From contig NZ_LMCF01000218.1 of NCBI RefSeq assembly GCF_001623075.1, positions 62,001 to 126,000 of the forward strand: a DNA stretch of 64,000 nt. The letters are read 5' to 3'. A model generated the notes under the pieces. The model had not been told where the DNA came from, searched no databases, and saw nothing but the letters and a program-made list of their open reading frames with translations. Both the position numbers and the translations under genes were made by a program. Source of the DNA: Pseudovibrio sp. Ad37. Lineage in GTDB: Bacteria; Pseudomonadota; Alphaproteobacteria; Rhizobiales; Stappiaceae. Below are positions 1 to 9,044 of this stretch, piece after piece (within the stretch, counting starts at the first letter, position 1; each line of letters opens with the position of its first letter).

Positions 1-1187
1 CCTACACTTGTTTGCATCTCATCAATACCGATCATCCGCATCAGCACCGCAGCCAACGCCAGCGCAGTGAAGATTGGCCCCACCGGGAAGCCGTGAGCCG
101 CCAGCCCAATATTAACGATCGGCAAAAGATAAACCGCAAACAAAAGGAGCGGCGCCACAAACGGAGAATTTGCATCATCATCAAACAGACCAGTACGCGT
201 CGCATAAAGGTAGAGCGCTGGAGAAAGCACTGCATAGTCCCAGAGGAACAGGAAAGGCGTTGCCAGCAAAACACACAGCGTCACAGCAAGATTACGGGCA
301 ATCGGTTCACGCTCACGCATAAACAGCCAGAACACCACCACGAACGCCAAAACCGTAAAGGGCAATTGCACCAGATATCCAGCCGTTGCAGAAAACCCGA
401 GCGCCCGCATGGCACCAAATGCAGACGGGATCAGATAAAGGAAGCTGCCCTCACCTTGGTCCATGACAGTTGCCAGCAAGGACGGAACCGTGTCCAGATA
501 GATCCACCAAAGACCGGACCCAAAGAACACAGCAGAGGCATCAACAAGGAACGCCACAGTCGCAACACAGGCGCACAGCGCGATGATGCTGCGATGGGCA
601 ATCAGTATAATCGGGATCAGCATAAACAGCTCAGGTTTGATGGAAACACACCCAAGCAACACACCCGCCCATGCCGGATGCCGGTCCAGCAGACGCAACC
701 CGCCATAAAGGAACCCGCCCGCCAACATGCCAAACTGGCCGTAAAACAGGTTCACCAGTGTTGCAGGAGCAAAAATGAAAAAGGTGAACGCACGAATGGG
801 CGCTTTACGGCTAAAGGCGACAGAAAACGAGAGCAAAGCTCCCATCCCCATCCAAAGGCTATAAGCTTGTAGGTAGGTAAGTCCAGACAACGGAACCAGA
901 AAGACCAACAGACTTGGCGGATGCACCCACGCGTAAAAGCCGGAGCCACCAGCCACATTGCGCTGTACTTCATCATAAAACCAGCCAAAGTCATAAAGCT
1001 GCGCAGCTTGCCCCGCCACAGCCATGCGAGAGGCAAGCAGGAACTGGTAGAAGTCGCCGCCCACCCTGCGCAGATCGAATCCATCAAGGCCCATCACCGA
1101 TCCAAACAGATACAGCGGATAGACCACCACAATCAGCAGCAGCGCGATGACAAAATAGATCTGTAAGCGGGCGAACGAGATAAACAT
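1..1187 (-). CDS. GT87/DUF2029-like polytopic membrane glycosyltransferase, partial
   Basis: The gene runs off the left edge, so only the N-terminal ~395 residues are visible. I translated the region 601-1187 by hand and it is open on the minus strand from an ATG at 1187. It starts with a membrane segment, followed by a GGDF motif, a W-V-H-P-P-S-L loop (the usual YPP loop), a YGQFG motif and an IKPE motif after a hydrophobic stretch. This order is that of the GT87 (DUF2029) family of polyprenyl-phosphate-dependent mannosyl/arabinosyltransferases, which act on the periplasmic side of the inner membrane. The substrate cannot be told. It is divergent from the fetAB pair. The long plus-strand frame over the same DNA is a shadow. 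Confidence 0.7.
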   Translation of the reverse strand, partial: MFISFARLQIYFVIALLLIVVVYPLYLFGSVMGLDGFDLRRVGGDFYQFLLASRMAVAGQAAQLYDFGWFYDEVQRNVAGGSGFYAWVHPPSLLVFLVPLSGLTYLQAYSLWMGMGALLSFSVAFSRKAPIRAFTFFIFAPATLVNLFYGQFGMLAGGFLYGGLRLLDRHPAWAGVLLGCVSIKPELFMLIPIILIAHRSIIALCACVATVAFLVDASAVFFGSGLWWIYLDTVPSLLATVMDQGEGSFLYLIPSAFGAMRALGFSATAGYLVQLPFTVLAFVVVFWLFMREREPIARNLAVTLCVLLATPFLFLWDYAVLSPALYLYATRTGLFDDDANSPFVAPLLLFAVYLLPIVNIGLAAHGFPVGPIFTALALAAVLMRMIGIDEMQTSV

Positions 1188-1553
1188 CTACCGGCCTCCA
1201 TCTATGCATATCCCCGTAAGTGGTTCCGGTTTTCGGATGAGAATATGCGCAAGTATAAAGTCTTGGTTGCCGGAGAGTTTAGAAGATACCAAGTTAATTA
1301 TTTGAATACGCTACGTAATTTAAGATTCTTTTAGGGAAATGAAACAGTGTTCACAAGAGAAGGTATGCCACCAAATTCTTTATAGGAAAATCTGAAGAAG
1401 GGTTATGCTCGCAAAACCTGTCCCTTGCGCCTAGTTAGAGCACGGCCTTGGCTCACCCAAAAAAGGTCCACTCCCAAAACACCATGGCCACCACTCCCTC
1501 CTTGATTTTCAGCAGTAACTAGGGAACTCTCCCTCCTGCAATCAGGAGTTCCA
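1188..1553. other. Divergent intergenic region
   Basis: This 366-bp stretch separates the divergent glycosyltransferase and fetA genes. It is AT-rich around 1250-1400 and must hold both promoters, but I cannot assign them with confidence. The only clear structure is the hairpin over the fetA ribosome-binding site, listed separately. Confidence 0.5.
1523..1552 (+). promoter_or_regulatory. Hairpin covering the fetA Shine-Dalgarno
   Basis: The Shine-Dalgarno AGGAG (1544-1548) lies six bases before the fetA ATG. It can pair in two mutually exclusive ways: CTCCTG (1533-1538) with CAGGAG (1543-1548), or GGAACTC (1523-1529) with GAGTTCC (1546-1552). Both would hide the ribosome-binding site. This is seen in the sequence; a regulatory role is inference. 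Confidence 0.4.
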
Positions 1554-2237
1554 ATGGCCGCCCCTCAGGACGCAAAGCGTGTGCCTCTTATCGAGGCCCG
1601 AAATATCTCAGTCACCAAGCAAGGGCGTCAGCTCTTTTACGCCTATTCGTTCAAGCTGTATGAAGGCGATAAACTGTGCCTCAGCGCTCCTTCCGGTCGT
1701 GGCAAAACAGTTCTCCTTCGCATTCTCGCAGGGCTGGATAAACCGGAGGCAGGCGAGCTGCTCTTCAATGGCGTCTCTTACACAGCAGGCGGACGAACGC
1801 AGCTTCACAAACAGCTCAACTGGCTGCCTCAACGCGTCAGCCCTTTGGCAGATCATATTCGCGATGCCCTGCTGGCCCCGTTTGAGCTGCAAGCCAACCA
1901 CAAACGCAGGCCATCAGATGTTCAAATGCTGGAAGCTCTCACAGTAGCAGGTCTACCCAACGCAGCACTCGATCAGGCGACAAGCAGCCTTTCTGGCGGG
2001 GAACGTCAACGCCTCGCACTCGCCCGTGCACTTCTCCTCCAGCGCCCGTTATGGATTGCAGACGAACCTACAGCCGCCCTCGACAAAGCCCACGCCCTCG
2101 CCTGTGGCGACCTGCTAATGGAAACCACTGGGACACTGCTGGCTGTCACCCACGACGCCCACCTTCAAAGCAAGATTGATCAGGTAATTGAACTGCCAGA
2201 ACCAGCACAGCCAGGCTCACAGGAGCGCGTGCAATGA
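1554..2237 (+). CDS. fetA: ABC transporter ATP-binding protein, FetA/YbbL-like
   Basis: A 227-residue ATPase subunit. Walker A is APSGRGKT (about residues 45-52), the signature SLSGGERQR is at 147-155, Walker B plus catalytic Glu is LWIADEP (168-174), and the switch His is in AVTHD (~202). The length is short for an ABC ATPase but normal for FetA. Its stop overlaps the start of a UPF0014 permease by four bases (ATGA), which is the partner of FetA (YbbL) in E. coli, where FetAB exports iron under oxidative stress. The function here is by family and gene pairing. A good AGGAG site supports the ATG at 1554. Confidence 0.85.
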   Translation: MAAPQDAKRVPLIEARNISVTKQGRQLFYAYSFKLYEGDKLCLSAPSGRGKTVLLRILAGLDKPEAGELLFNGVSYTAGGRTQLHKQLNWLPQRVSPLADHIRDALLAPFELQANHKRRPSDVQMLEALTVAGLPNAALDQATSSLSGGERQRLALARALLLQRPLWIADEPTAALDKAHALACGDLLMETTGTLLAVTHDAHLQSKIDQVIELPEPAQPGSQERVQ

Positions 2238-2992
2238 CCTCAAATGTCGCATGGAGTGATCTGGCTCTCTTTTATCTCATAGCAATCATCCCACTGTCCC
2301 TGCTGTGGACCATGGGTCTGAGGGACCTTTCACGGGATCTGGCAATATCCATTGCCCGCATGAGCATTCAGCTGCTGGTTATCGGGTTCTATCTGCAAAC
2401 CGTCTTCGATCTGGACAATCTGGCCCTTAACCTGCTCTGGCTGGTTGCCATGGCAACAATTGCTGCAATCACCTCGGCTGGCCGCGCACAAATGCCCCGC
2501 CTCAAATCAACAGCCCCGCTCACGGCAGCTATACTCATTGCCATGCTGCCAGTGCTGCTGATGTTCATCGTAATCCTCAGCCGTCCTGTGCCGTGGTACT
2601 CCGCGCAAGTCACCATTCCAATCGCCGGCATGCTGCTCGGCAACGCTCTGGGTTCACTGGTCATCGCACTGCGCCGGTTCAACCTGAGAACGCCGGAAGA
2701 TAAGGAACACATCGAGCTGCTCACCACCATGGGAGCGACCAAACTGGAAGCCCGGCGAACACTCGTCAAATCCTCCCTGCGCGCAGCCGCCTCCCCCGTT
2801 ATCGCCAGCATGGCAACACTGGGACTGGTCTCTCTTCCGGGAATGATGACCGGTCAGATTCTCGGCGGCTTCAACCCGATCGAGGCAGTCCAGTACCAGA
2901 TCGCCATCATGCTCGGCATCTCCGCCACCCAAACCCTCGCCATCATCCTCGCCCTCCGCTTCACCATCTATATGGAGTCGGAGTACGAGTGA
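2234..2992 (+). CDS. fetB: UPF0014 metal export permease, FetB/YbbM-like
   Basis: A 252-residue integral membrane protein with about seven hydrophobic segments. The C-terminal half carries the family's conserved stretches: MGATKLEARR in a cytoplasmic loop, then a SLPGMMTGQILGG motif and a final TM segment. It is translationally coupled to fetA by a 4-bp overlap. UPF0014 proteins of the YbbM type form an iron exporter with FetA; the metal exported in this organism is not established by sequence. It converges with recN. Confidence 0.85.
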   Translation: MTSNVAWSDLALFYLIAIIPLSLLWTMGLRDLSRDLAISIARMSIQLLVIGFYLQTVFDLDNLALNLLWLVAMATIAAITSAGRAQMPRLKSTAPLTAAILIAMLPVLLMFIVILSRPVPWYSAQVTIPIAGMLLGNALGSLVIALRRFNLRTPEDKEHIELLTTMGATKLEARRTLVKSSLRAAASPVIASMATLGLVSLPGMMTGQILGGFNPIEAVQYQIAIMLGISATQTLAIILALRFTIYMESEYE

Positions 2993-3233
2993 TCAGAGAC
3001 AAAGTGTCTTTCACCAGCAATTCTTGGGCATCAGCGATTTTGCGGGAGGGGTCAGCTTTTTCGATATGATGGAATGAGCCAACATATGGGCAATTTCTTT
3101 GTGACAATCTACCGGTGTATCGTCGGAGACGCGATTCCGGGTAACTTAGGCTATAAGTAAGTCAATAACTTACCATAGGAGAGGATCAAATTTACCCTTA
3201 TGTGTTGCAGGAACTCCGATCAAAGTAGGAAGC

Positions 3234-4907
3234 TTAAATCAGCTCTTCTTGGCCCATTAGACGCTTGGCTGCGGCACGGGCTTCTTCGGTGATGGTGGAA
3301 CCGGCGAGCATACGGGCGATCTCTTCGTGTCGGTCGCCCTCGGCGATCTCAGTCACGCGGGTCGCCACACGGTCCTTCTCCACCTCATCCTTGCGGATCA
3401 GGAAGTGACCATTGGCACGCGCGGCCACTTGCGGCGCATGCGTCACCGTCAGCACCTGAACACTGTTCGCAAGGCGGGCAAGACGCACGCCAATCGCTTC
3501 AGCCACGGCACCGCCAACACCCGTGTCGATCTCATCAAACACCAGTGTCGGAGACGAGCCCTTATCTGCCAGCGACACCTTCAGCGCCAACAGGAAGCGG
3601 GAGAGTTCACCACCCGAAGCAACCTTGAACATAGGCCCCGGACGAGTACCCGGATTGGTCTGCGCCCAGAACTCGACAGTGTCGATACCGGACGGCCCGC
3701 GCTGTTCAACATCACTCTCGATATTGATGATAAACCGCGCCCGTTCCAGCTTTAGTGCCGGAAGCTCAGCATGAACCGCAGCCTCAAGGCCTTTAGCAGC
3801 TTTCTGACGCTTCTTTGACAGCGCCGCCGCCAGCTTGTCATAGGTTTGCTTGGCAACCTCTACAGCGCTTTCCAGCGCCTGCAATTTCTCTTCACCTGCA
3901 TCCAGATCAGAAAGGTCACCTTCCATCTGGGCCCGCAGTTTAGCAAGATCATCCGGCTGTACAGAATACTTGCGAGCCGCAGCCCGCAATGCGAACAGAC
4001 GTTCTTCCGTCTGCTCCAGCTCTTGCGGGTCAAAATCAGTATCGCGCAGCGCCTGCTCCAAACCACCGCGCGCTTCCTCCAGCTGGTCCAAAGACCCGCC
4101 GATGGCTTCAACCACACTTGTCAGATAGTTGGGCGCCAGATCAACTTTGCGCTCAAGACGGCGCAACAAACTGGAAAGCTCAGGAATTGGAGAGGCTGGT
4201 CCGTCAAGTGCTTCATAGCCCTCGCGCAGATCGCCTGCGATCTTCTCCACCTGCATCATATCCTGACGACGCAGAGCAAGCTCATTCTCTTCCCCATCAC
4301 GAGGGTCAAGCGCACTCAGCTCATCAGCACTGGAGCGCAGATAATCCGCCTCACGACGGGCTTCCTCAATGCGAGCAACATGATCCTTCAGAGCCTTCTC
4401 AGCACTACGAACCGCTTTTGCGCTCTGCCCCACCTTCGCAGCATCACCTTCCAGCCCGCCAAAGCTGTCCAGCAGCTGGCGATGGCTCTCAGGATCAATC
4501 AGTGCACGGTCATCATGCTGCCCATGAACCTCAACCAGCAACTCTCCGATCTGCCGCAGCAAACCAGCACTCACTGGCGAGTCGTTCACAAACGCACGGG
4601 TGCGTCCATCAGACGCCTGCACGCGGCGCAAGATGATATCGCTGTCGTGCTCTAGTTCATTTTCCTGAAGAAGGGTGCGCAGAGGATGCGCCATTGGAAC
4701 GTCGAAAACCGCGCTCACCTGACCGCGGTCCTGACCATGCCGAACCAGTCCGGCGTCTCCCCGCCCACCAAGGGCGAGGCTTAAACTGTCGAGAAGAATA
4801 GACTTACCTGCACCGGTTTCACCCGTCAAAACACTCATGCCGTCGCTGAAATGCAAATCCAGCTTATCAATGAGAACGATATCCCGAATAGAAAGCGATG
4901 CCAGCAT
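3234..4907 (-). CDS. recN: DNA repair ATPase RecN
   Basis: An SMC-like protein of 557 residues, the normal RecN length. The N terminus has the RecN pattern SIRDIVLIDKLDL and Walker A GETGAGKS (~29-36). The middle (about 160-390) is rich in Glu, Lys and Ala and fits the coiled coil. The C-terminal head has the signature ASGGELSRF and Walker B LVFDEIDTGVGG, then VTHAPQVAA. RecN acts early in recombinational repair of double-strand breaks. It is the last gene of the long minus-strand block, 33 bp after bamD, an order common in alphaproteobacteria. Confidence 0.95.
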   Translation of the reverse strand: MLASLSIRDIVLIDKLDLHFSDGMSVLTGETGAGKSILLDSLSLALGGRGDAGLVRHGQDRGQVSAVFDVPMAHPLRTLLQENELEHDSDIILRRVQASDGRTRAFVNDSPVSAGLLRQIGELLVEVHGQHDDRALIDPESHRQLLDSFGGLEGDAAKVGQSAKAVRSAEKALKDHVARIEEARREADYLRSSADELSALDPRDGEENELALRRQDMMQVEKIAGDLREGYEALDGPASPIPELSSLLRRLERKVDLAPNYLTSVVEAIGGSLDQLEEARGGLEQALRDTDFDPQELEQTEERLFALRAAARKYSVQPDDLAKLRAQMEGDLSDLDAGEEKLQALESAVEVAKQTYDKLAAALSKKRQKAAKGLEAAVHAELPALKLERARFIINIESDVEQRGPSGIDTVEFWAQTNPGTRPGPMFKVASGGELSRFLLALKVSLADKGSSPTLVFDEIDTGVGGAVAEAIGVRLARLANSVQVLTVTHAPQVAARANGHFLIRKDEVEKDRVATRVTEIAEGDRHEEIARMLAGSTITEEARAAAKRLMGQEELI

Positions 4908-4940
4908 GGTAGTCTAGGAAACTCCGATTCCTTGAAAGGC

Positions 4941-5807
4941 TTAAAGGAGTTTCATATCCCCAAATGCCCTGCTAAGCCAGCTGCCTTTGTTCTCATGTGG
5001 CTCCAGACCGCCCTTTTTCAAAAGAGAAAACGCATCTTTGTACCACTGGCTCTGCGGGAAGTTGTGTCCCAGCACCGCTGCAGCTGTCTGTGCTTCGTTC
5101 GTCACACCAAGTGCATAATAGCTTTCGGTCAGACGATAGAGCGCTTCTTCAACGTGACGGGTGGTCTGATAATTGCTCACCACAGTCTTGAAGCGGTTGA
5201 TAGAGGCAAGGTAGTTACGGCGCGCCAGATAGTAGCGGCCAACTTCCATTTCCTTACCAGCCAGCTGGTCTTCCGTCGCGCGGATACGCTGACGAGCCTG
5301 CTTGGTGTATTCAGAATCTGGGTAACGCTGAACAACTTCACGCATTGCATCCAATGCTTTGGCGGTCACAGCCTGATCACGACCCACATCTGGGATCTGA
5401 CGGAAGTAGGACTCACCAATAATGAAGAGCGCGTAGGCGGAATCATCGTTACCAGGATAAAGCGAGGTAAAGCGCTCAGCAGCGGAAATCGCTTCAGGAT
5501 ACTTACCCATTTTGAAGTTCAGGTAAGCAATGTTGATCAGCGATTTACGCGCGAATTCGGAGTAAGGATAGATGCGGTCAAGCTCGTAGAACTTTTTCGC
5601 AGACGCTTGCACGTCGCCAGATGCACGAAGAGCCAAAGCCTCATTGAACATTACTTCCGCAGGAGTTTCATCCAGCGCAAGATCATCAACATCATCCTTG
5701 GTTGCACAGCCCGCAATAACGAGTGCCATCGCCAAAGAGGTATATCTAATCGCTCTTTTGAGGCGATTAGCCCCCAAAGCAGTCCCGGCAGCATCTGAAC
5801 GCAGCAA
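4941..5807 (-). CDS. bamD: Outer membrane assembly lipoprotein BamD
   Basis: A 288-residue lipoprotein. An Arg/Lys N-region (RLKRAIR) and a hydrophobic segment lead to the lipobox VIAGC, the predicted lipidated Cys being about residue 34. The mature part contains TPR-like repeats with the BamD patterns AKKFYELDRIYPYSEFARKS and YPDSEY. BamD is an essential part of the BAM complex that inserts beta-barrel proteins into the outer membrane. The best start is TTG at 5807, preceded by GGAG at nine bases; no ATG lies before the hydrophobic core. It lies between lpxC and recN. Confidence 0.92.
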   Translation of the reverse strand: MLRSDAAGTALGANRLKRAIRYTSLAMALVIAGCATKDDVDDLALDETPAEVMFNEALALRASGDVQASAKKFYELDRIYPYSEFARKSLINIAYLNFKMGKYPEAISAAERFTSLYPGNDDSAYALFIIGESYFRQIPDVGRDQAVTAKALDAMREVVQRYPDSEYTKQARQRIRATEDQLAGKEMEVGRYYLARRNYLASINRFKTVVSNYQTTRHVEEALYRLTESYYALGVTNEAQTAAAVLGHNFPQSQWYKDAFSLLKKGGLEPHENKGSWLSRAFGDMKLL

Positions 5808-5960
5808 TGTTTCCGACTCCTATCGTGTTGGGATTCGGGTAAAATCCCTCCCAGTTCACGCTTCTATCTCAATGTTTGGATAACGTCACGTAGTACCACA
5901 GCATTTGCCTCGAATTTATGTCGGAATAGAGGCAAAAACCGTTGAATAACTATTTTAGCC

Positions 5961-6959
5961 TCAGGAGACGTTAGGGCCAAATGCTGCAGCCTGCAGTCCG
6001 CCAATCAACTCGGCATGACCTTTTTCGCGTGCATGACGATCTACCAGAGCAACATCAGCTTCGACAATTTCAAAAGCATCCGGGTTCTTGAAAAGCTCCA
6101 CAAGGATGCAGTGATTCATACGGTGACCGCCTTTGTAAGAGCGGTACTCGCCCAAAATAGGCAGACCAGCAAGAGCAAGATCACCGATCGCATCAAGGCT
6201 TTTGTGACGTACGAATTCGTTTGCCCAACGGGTTCCTTCAGGGTTCAGAACGCGATCACCGTCAAGAGCGACGGAGTTCTCTAGGGAAGAGCCCATGGCA
6301 AAGCCAAGCTTCCAGAGTTTCTCAACATCCTGCACGCTACCAAAGGTACGGGCACGGGAAATCTCATCACGGAAGTAATCAGGTGTCAGGTCAAACTTGA
6401 GCTGCTGACAACCAATTTTTTCGTGATCGAAATCGATGGTGATGTCAAAACGGGTGCCGTCAAACGGGTTGAGTTCACACCACTGATCACCAGAAACGTA
6501 GCGAACTTTTTCTTTGATGCGGATAAAGCGACGCTTTGTGCCGAGCGTTTTCAGGCCAACGCGGTCGATAGCTTCAACGAATGCTTCGGAGCTACCATCC
6601 ATGATTGGCATCTCAGGTCCATCAATGTAAGCGGTCACATTGTCAACGCCCATACCGCGCAGAGCAGCCATCAGGTGCTCAACGGTAGAGATGCCGCTGT
6701 CATGAGGATCACCAAGTACGGTGCACAAAGATGTTGCAGTGACTTCCTTCCAGTTTGCTTCCGTCTGCACGTAGCCACCCTTGGTGCTACGATGGAAAAC
6801 AATGCCGGAGTTCGCGTCTGCTGGGTGAAGTGTAATGGAAGCTGGACCGCCAGAGTGAACCCCAATACCATTCAAGGTTACACTGTCCGCAAGCGTTGTC
6901 TGTTTTTCGACACGCATTCCCATATTGTTCCAGCCTTTATCATTCCGCTCCAGGTACAT
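5961..6959 (-). CDS. lpxC: UDP-3-O-acyl-N-acetylglucosamine deacetylase LpxC
   Basis: The zinc enzyme that commits UDP-acyl-GlcNAc to lipid A synthesis. Visible hallmarks are GIGVHSG near the N terminus, STVEHLMAAL (first zinc-binding His), the FVRHKSLDAIGDLAL segment holding a second His and the zinc Asp, and a C-terminal GHRMNHCIL with the catalytic His region. I chose ATG 6959 because GAGG lies six bases upstream; ATG 6923, which starts nearer the conserved core and has AAGG before it, is also possible. A terminator separates it from ftsZ, so it probably has its own promoter in 6960-7108. Confidence 0.95.
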   Translation of the reverse strand: MYLERNDKGWNNMGMRVEKQTTLADSVTLNGIGVHSGGPASITLHPADANSGIVFHRSTKGGYVQTEANWKEVTATSLCTVLGDPHDSGISTVEHLMAALRGMGVDNVTAYIDGPEMPIMDGSSEAFVEAIDRVGLKTLGTKRRFIRIKEKVRYVSGDQWCELNPFDGTRFDITIDFDHEKIGCQQLKFDLTPDYFRDEISRARTFGSVQDVEKLWKLGFAMGSSLENSVALDGDRVLNPEGTRWANEFVRHKSLDAIGDLALAGLPILGEYRSYKGGHRMNHCILVELFKNPDAFEIVEADVALVDRHAREKGHAELIGGLQAAAFGPNVS

Positions 6960-7099
6960 ACTGAACCTCACGAGCCACTACTTTCGAATACCCTCTGCGG
7001 GTTGGCTGGAACATAGCTCTTGGAGCTTACCAAATAAAATAAAGCTTTATTACGGTTTGTAACGTCCTGAAAATTTTAGGTACATTTACCGACAATTCC

Positions 7100-7145
7100 A
7101 TTTAAAAACGCAAAGCAGCAACCCGGAAAAATCCGGATTGCTGCT
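7100..7145 (-). terminator. Rho-independent terminator after ftsZ
   Basis: On the minus strand a 14-bp stem (7132-7145 with 7114-7127, one G-U pair, AAAA loop on the plus strand) is followed by a T-rich stretch that includes five Ts. It lies 25 bp past the ftsZ stop and before lpxC. Confidence 0.75.
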
Positions 7146-7170
7146 CGAGAGGCGCGAGTTCTGTTGATAA

Positions 7171-8934
7171 TCAGGTGGCTTGGCGGCGCAGGAACGCCGG
7201 GATTTCCAACTGATCATCTTCGATCATTTGTGAGCGTGCAGGCGCAGGGCGTCCACCAGCGTCCAGAGTCCCGGCTGCACCGTGATTCTGAGGCTCGGTT
7301 GGACGAGGCGCTGCTGGCTGGCGTGGAGCCTCAGCAAACGCATCTGCCTGTACTGGCTCATGGTGCTCCATGTGCTCATCTTCACGGCGGCCAAGACCAC
7401 CAGTCAGACGGCGCAGAAGACCCATTGGGCGACGCTCTTCTTCCATGTGATGCTCATCATGCTCTTCAACCTGCTGGGCCATAGTGGCTGGAGCTGGCTG
7501 AGGAGTTGCAGATGCCGGCTGTGGTGCAGGCGCTGCAGCAGGAGCATCCGTGCGCGCACGAATTTCACGCTGTGCAATTGGCGGAAAGTCTTCAACACGT
7601 GGCATACGTGTCTGAGGCTCTACCTTTTGTGCAACAGGTGGAATAAATGGCTCAGGAATATTGGTAGGCTCATCAAAAGCCTGCGTTGGTTCCTCAAGTG
7701 CATCATATTCCTGCACAGGCTCATAACGACGAGACTGATAAGGAGAAATTTCCACTTCCGGGTCAGTTGCAACAGCAACCGGCTCAGAGTGCATAAGTGT
7801 TTCGGCTGCTGCGGAGCCCATCGCGCGCATCGCACGAACTGGGGTGGGTGCAGGAGCTACTTCTACCGGCGCAGCTACCGCTGGACTGGGCGTAGGCGTA
7901 GTAGCGCTCTGCAGACGCTCTGTGAGTTCAGCCATACGAACCTCTGCAGGAGAGATATCTTCACGCAGCTCTTTGTCGATGCCGGTGGCAACAACAGAAA
8001 CGCGGATAATACCGTCCAGAGATTCATCGAAGGTCGCACCAAGAATGATGTTCGCTTCTGGATCTACTTCCTCGCGGATACGAGTTGCAGCTTCATCAAC
8101 TTCAAACAGCGTCAGGTCGTTACCACCAGTGATGGAGATAAGCAGACCGCGCGCGCCCTTCATGGAAGTCTCGTCAAGCAGCGGGTTCGCAATCGCAGCT
8201 TCAGCAGCCTGGATGGCACGCTGTTCGCCGGATGCTTCACCGGTACCCATCATCGCTTTACCCATGCCACGCATTATGGAGCGTACATCAGCAAAATCGA
8301 GGTTGATGAGACCTTCTTTGACCATCAGGTCAGTGACGTTCGCAACGCCGGAATACAGCACCTGGTCAGCCATGGAGAAGGCGTCAGCAAAGGTGGTCTG
8401 TGCATTCGCAATGCGGAACAGGTTCTGGTTTGGAATAACAATGAGAGTATCAACATTACGCTGTAACTCTTCGATGCCGGCTTCGGCAACACGCATACGT
8501 CTGGACCCTTCAAACTGGAAGGGTTTGGTAACCACACCGACGGTCAGTATACCTTGTTCACGCGCAGCTCGAGCAACAACTGGCGCAGCACCGGTACCGG
8601 TGCCACCACCCATACCCGCGGTGATAAACACCATATGCGAGCCGGACAGGTGATCGTTGATCTCGTCAATAACTTCTTCTGCAGCAGCTGCACCAACTTC
8701 AGGCTGGGAACCAGCGCCCAAGCCTTCCGTAACAGCAACGCCCATCTGGATAACACGCTCAGCCTGGCAAAGAGCCAATGCTTGTGCATCTGTATTAGCA
8801 ACAACAAAGTCACAGCCCTGAAGACCGCTCGTTACCATGTTATTTACGGCGTTTCCGCCACCGCCACCAACACCGAATACGGTGATCCTGGGCTTCAATT
8901 CCTGAATATCAGGCATTTTCAGGTTGATTGTCAT
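7171..8934 (-). CDS. ftsZ: Cell division GTPase FtsZ
   Basis: The tubulin-like GTPase that forms the Z ring. The GTP-binding glycines [11 protein letters not shown] are at about 20-30 and the tubulin signature GGGTGTG at 109-115; the synergy loop and T7 region follow and the folded core ends near residue 325. The protein is 587 residues, long for the family because of a roughly 245-residue linker rich in Pro, Ala, Glu and His. The last residues [12 protein letters not shown] match the conserved C-terminal peptide that binds FtsA and other tethers. The start is supported by GAGGT five bases before ATG. It ends the dcw transcription unit. Confidence 0.98.
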   Translation of the reverse strand: MTINLKMPDIQELKPRITVFGVGGGGGNAVNNMVTSGLQGCDFVVANTDAQALALCQAERVIQMGVAVTEGLGAGSQPEVGAAAAEEVIDEINDHLSGSHMVFITAGMGGGTGTGAAPVVARAAREQGILTVGVVTKPFQFEGSRRMRVAEAGIEELQRNVDTLIVIPNQNLFRIANAQTTFADAFSMADQVLYSGVANVTDLMVKEGLINLDFADVRSIMRGMGKAMMGTGEASGEQRAIQAAEAAIANPLLDETSMKGARGLLISITGGNDLTLFEVDEAATRIREEVDPEANIILGATFDESLDGIIRVSVVATGIDKELREDISPAEVRMAELTERLQSATTPTPSPAVAAPVEVAPAPTPVRAMRAMGSAAAETLMHSEPVAVATDPEVEISPYQSRRYEPVQEYDALEEPTQAFDEPTNIPEPFIPPVAQKVEPQTRMPRVEDFPPIAQREIRARTDAPAAAPAPQPASATPQPAPATMAQQVEEHDEHHMEEERRPMGLLRRLTGGLGRREDEHMEHHEPVQADAFAEAPRQPAAPRPTEPQNHGAAGTLDAGGRPAPARSQMIEDDQLEIPAFLRRQAT

Positions 8935-8955
8935 ATTAACCTCGCGACCCTAATA

Positions 8956-8977
8956 ACATGCCCGAAGTCGGGCATGT
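8956..8977 (-). promoter_or_regulatory. Stem-loop in the ftsZ leader
   Basis: A perfect 10-bp stem, ACATGCCCGA (8956-8965) with TCGGGCATGT (8968-8977), lies 22 bp upstream of the ftsZ start. A second hairpin (GTGGGG 9024-9029 with CCCCAC 9040-9045) touches the ftsA stop. They may act in processing, attenuation or mRNA stability; the role is inference. Confidence 0.4.
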
Positions 8978-9044
8978 CGTTCTTCCTCTCGTGCGTCCGC
9001 CGCATCTGGCGAAACTCGTGATAGTGGGGGTTATGCGATCCCCA

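Noticed and set aside
12-872. Long plus-strand open frame at the left edge
   Set aside because: It has an Arg/Gln/His-rich shadow composition and lies opposite a minus-strand frame with clear GT87 motifs.
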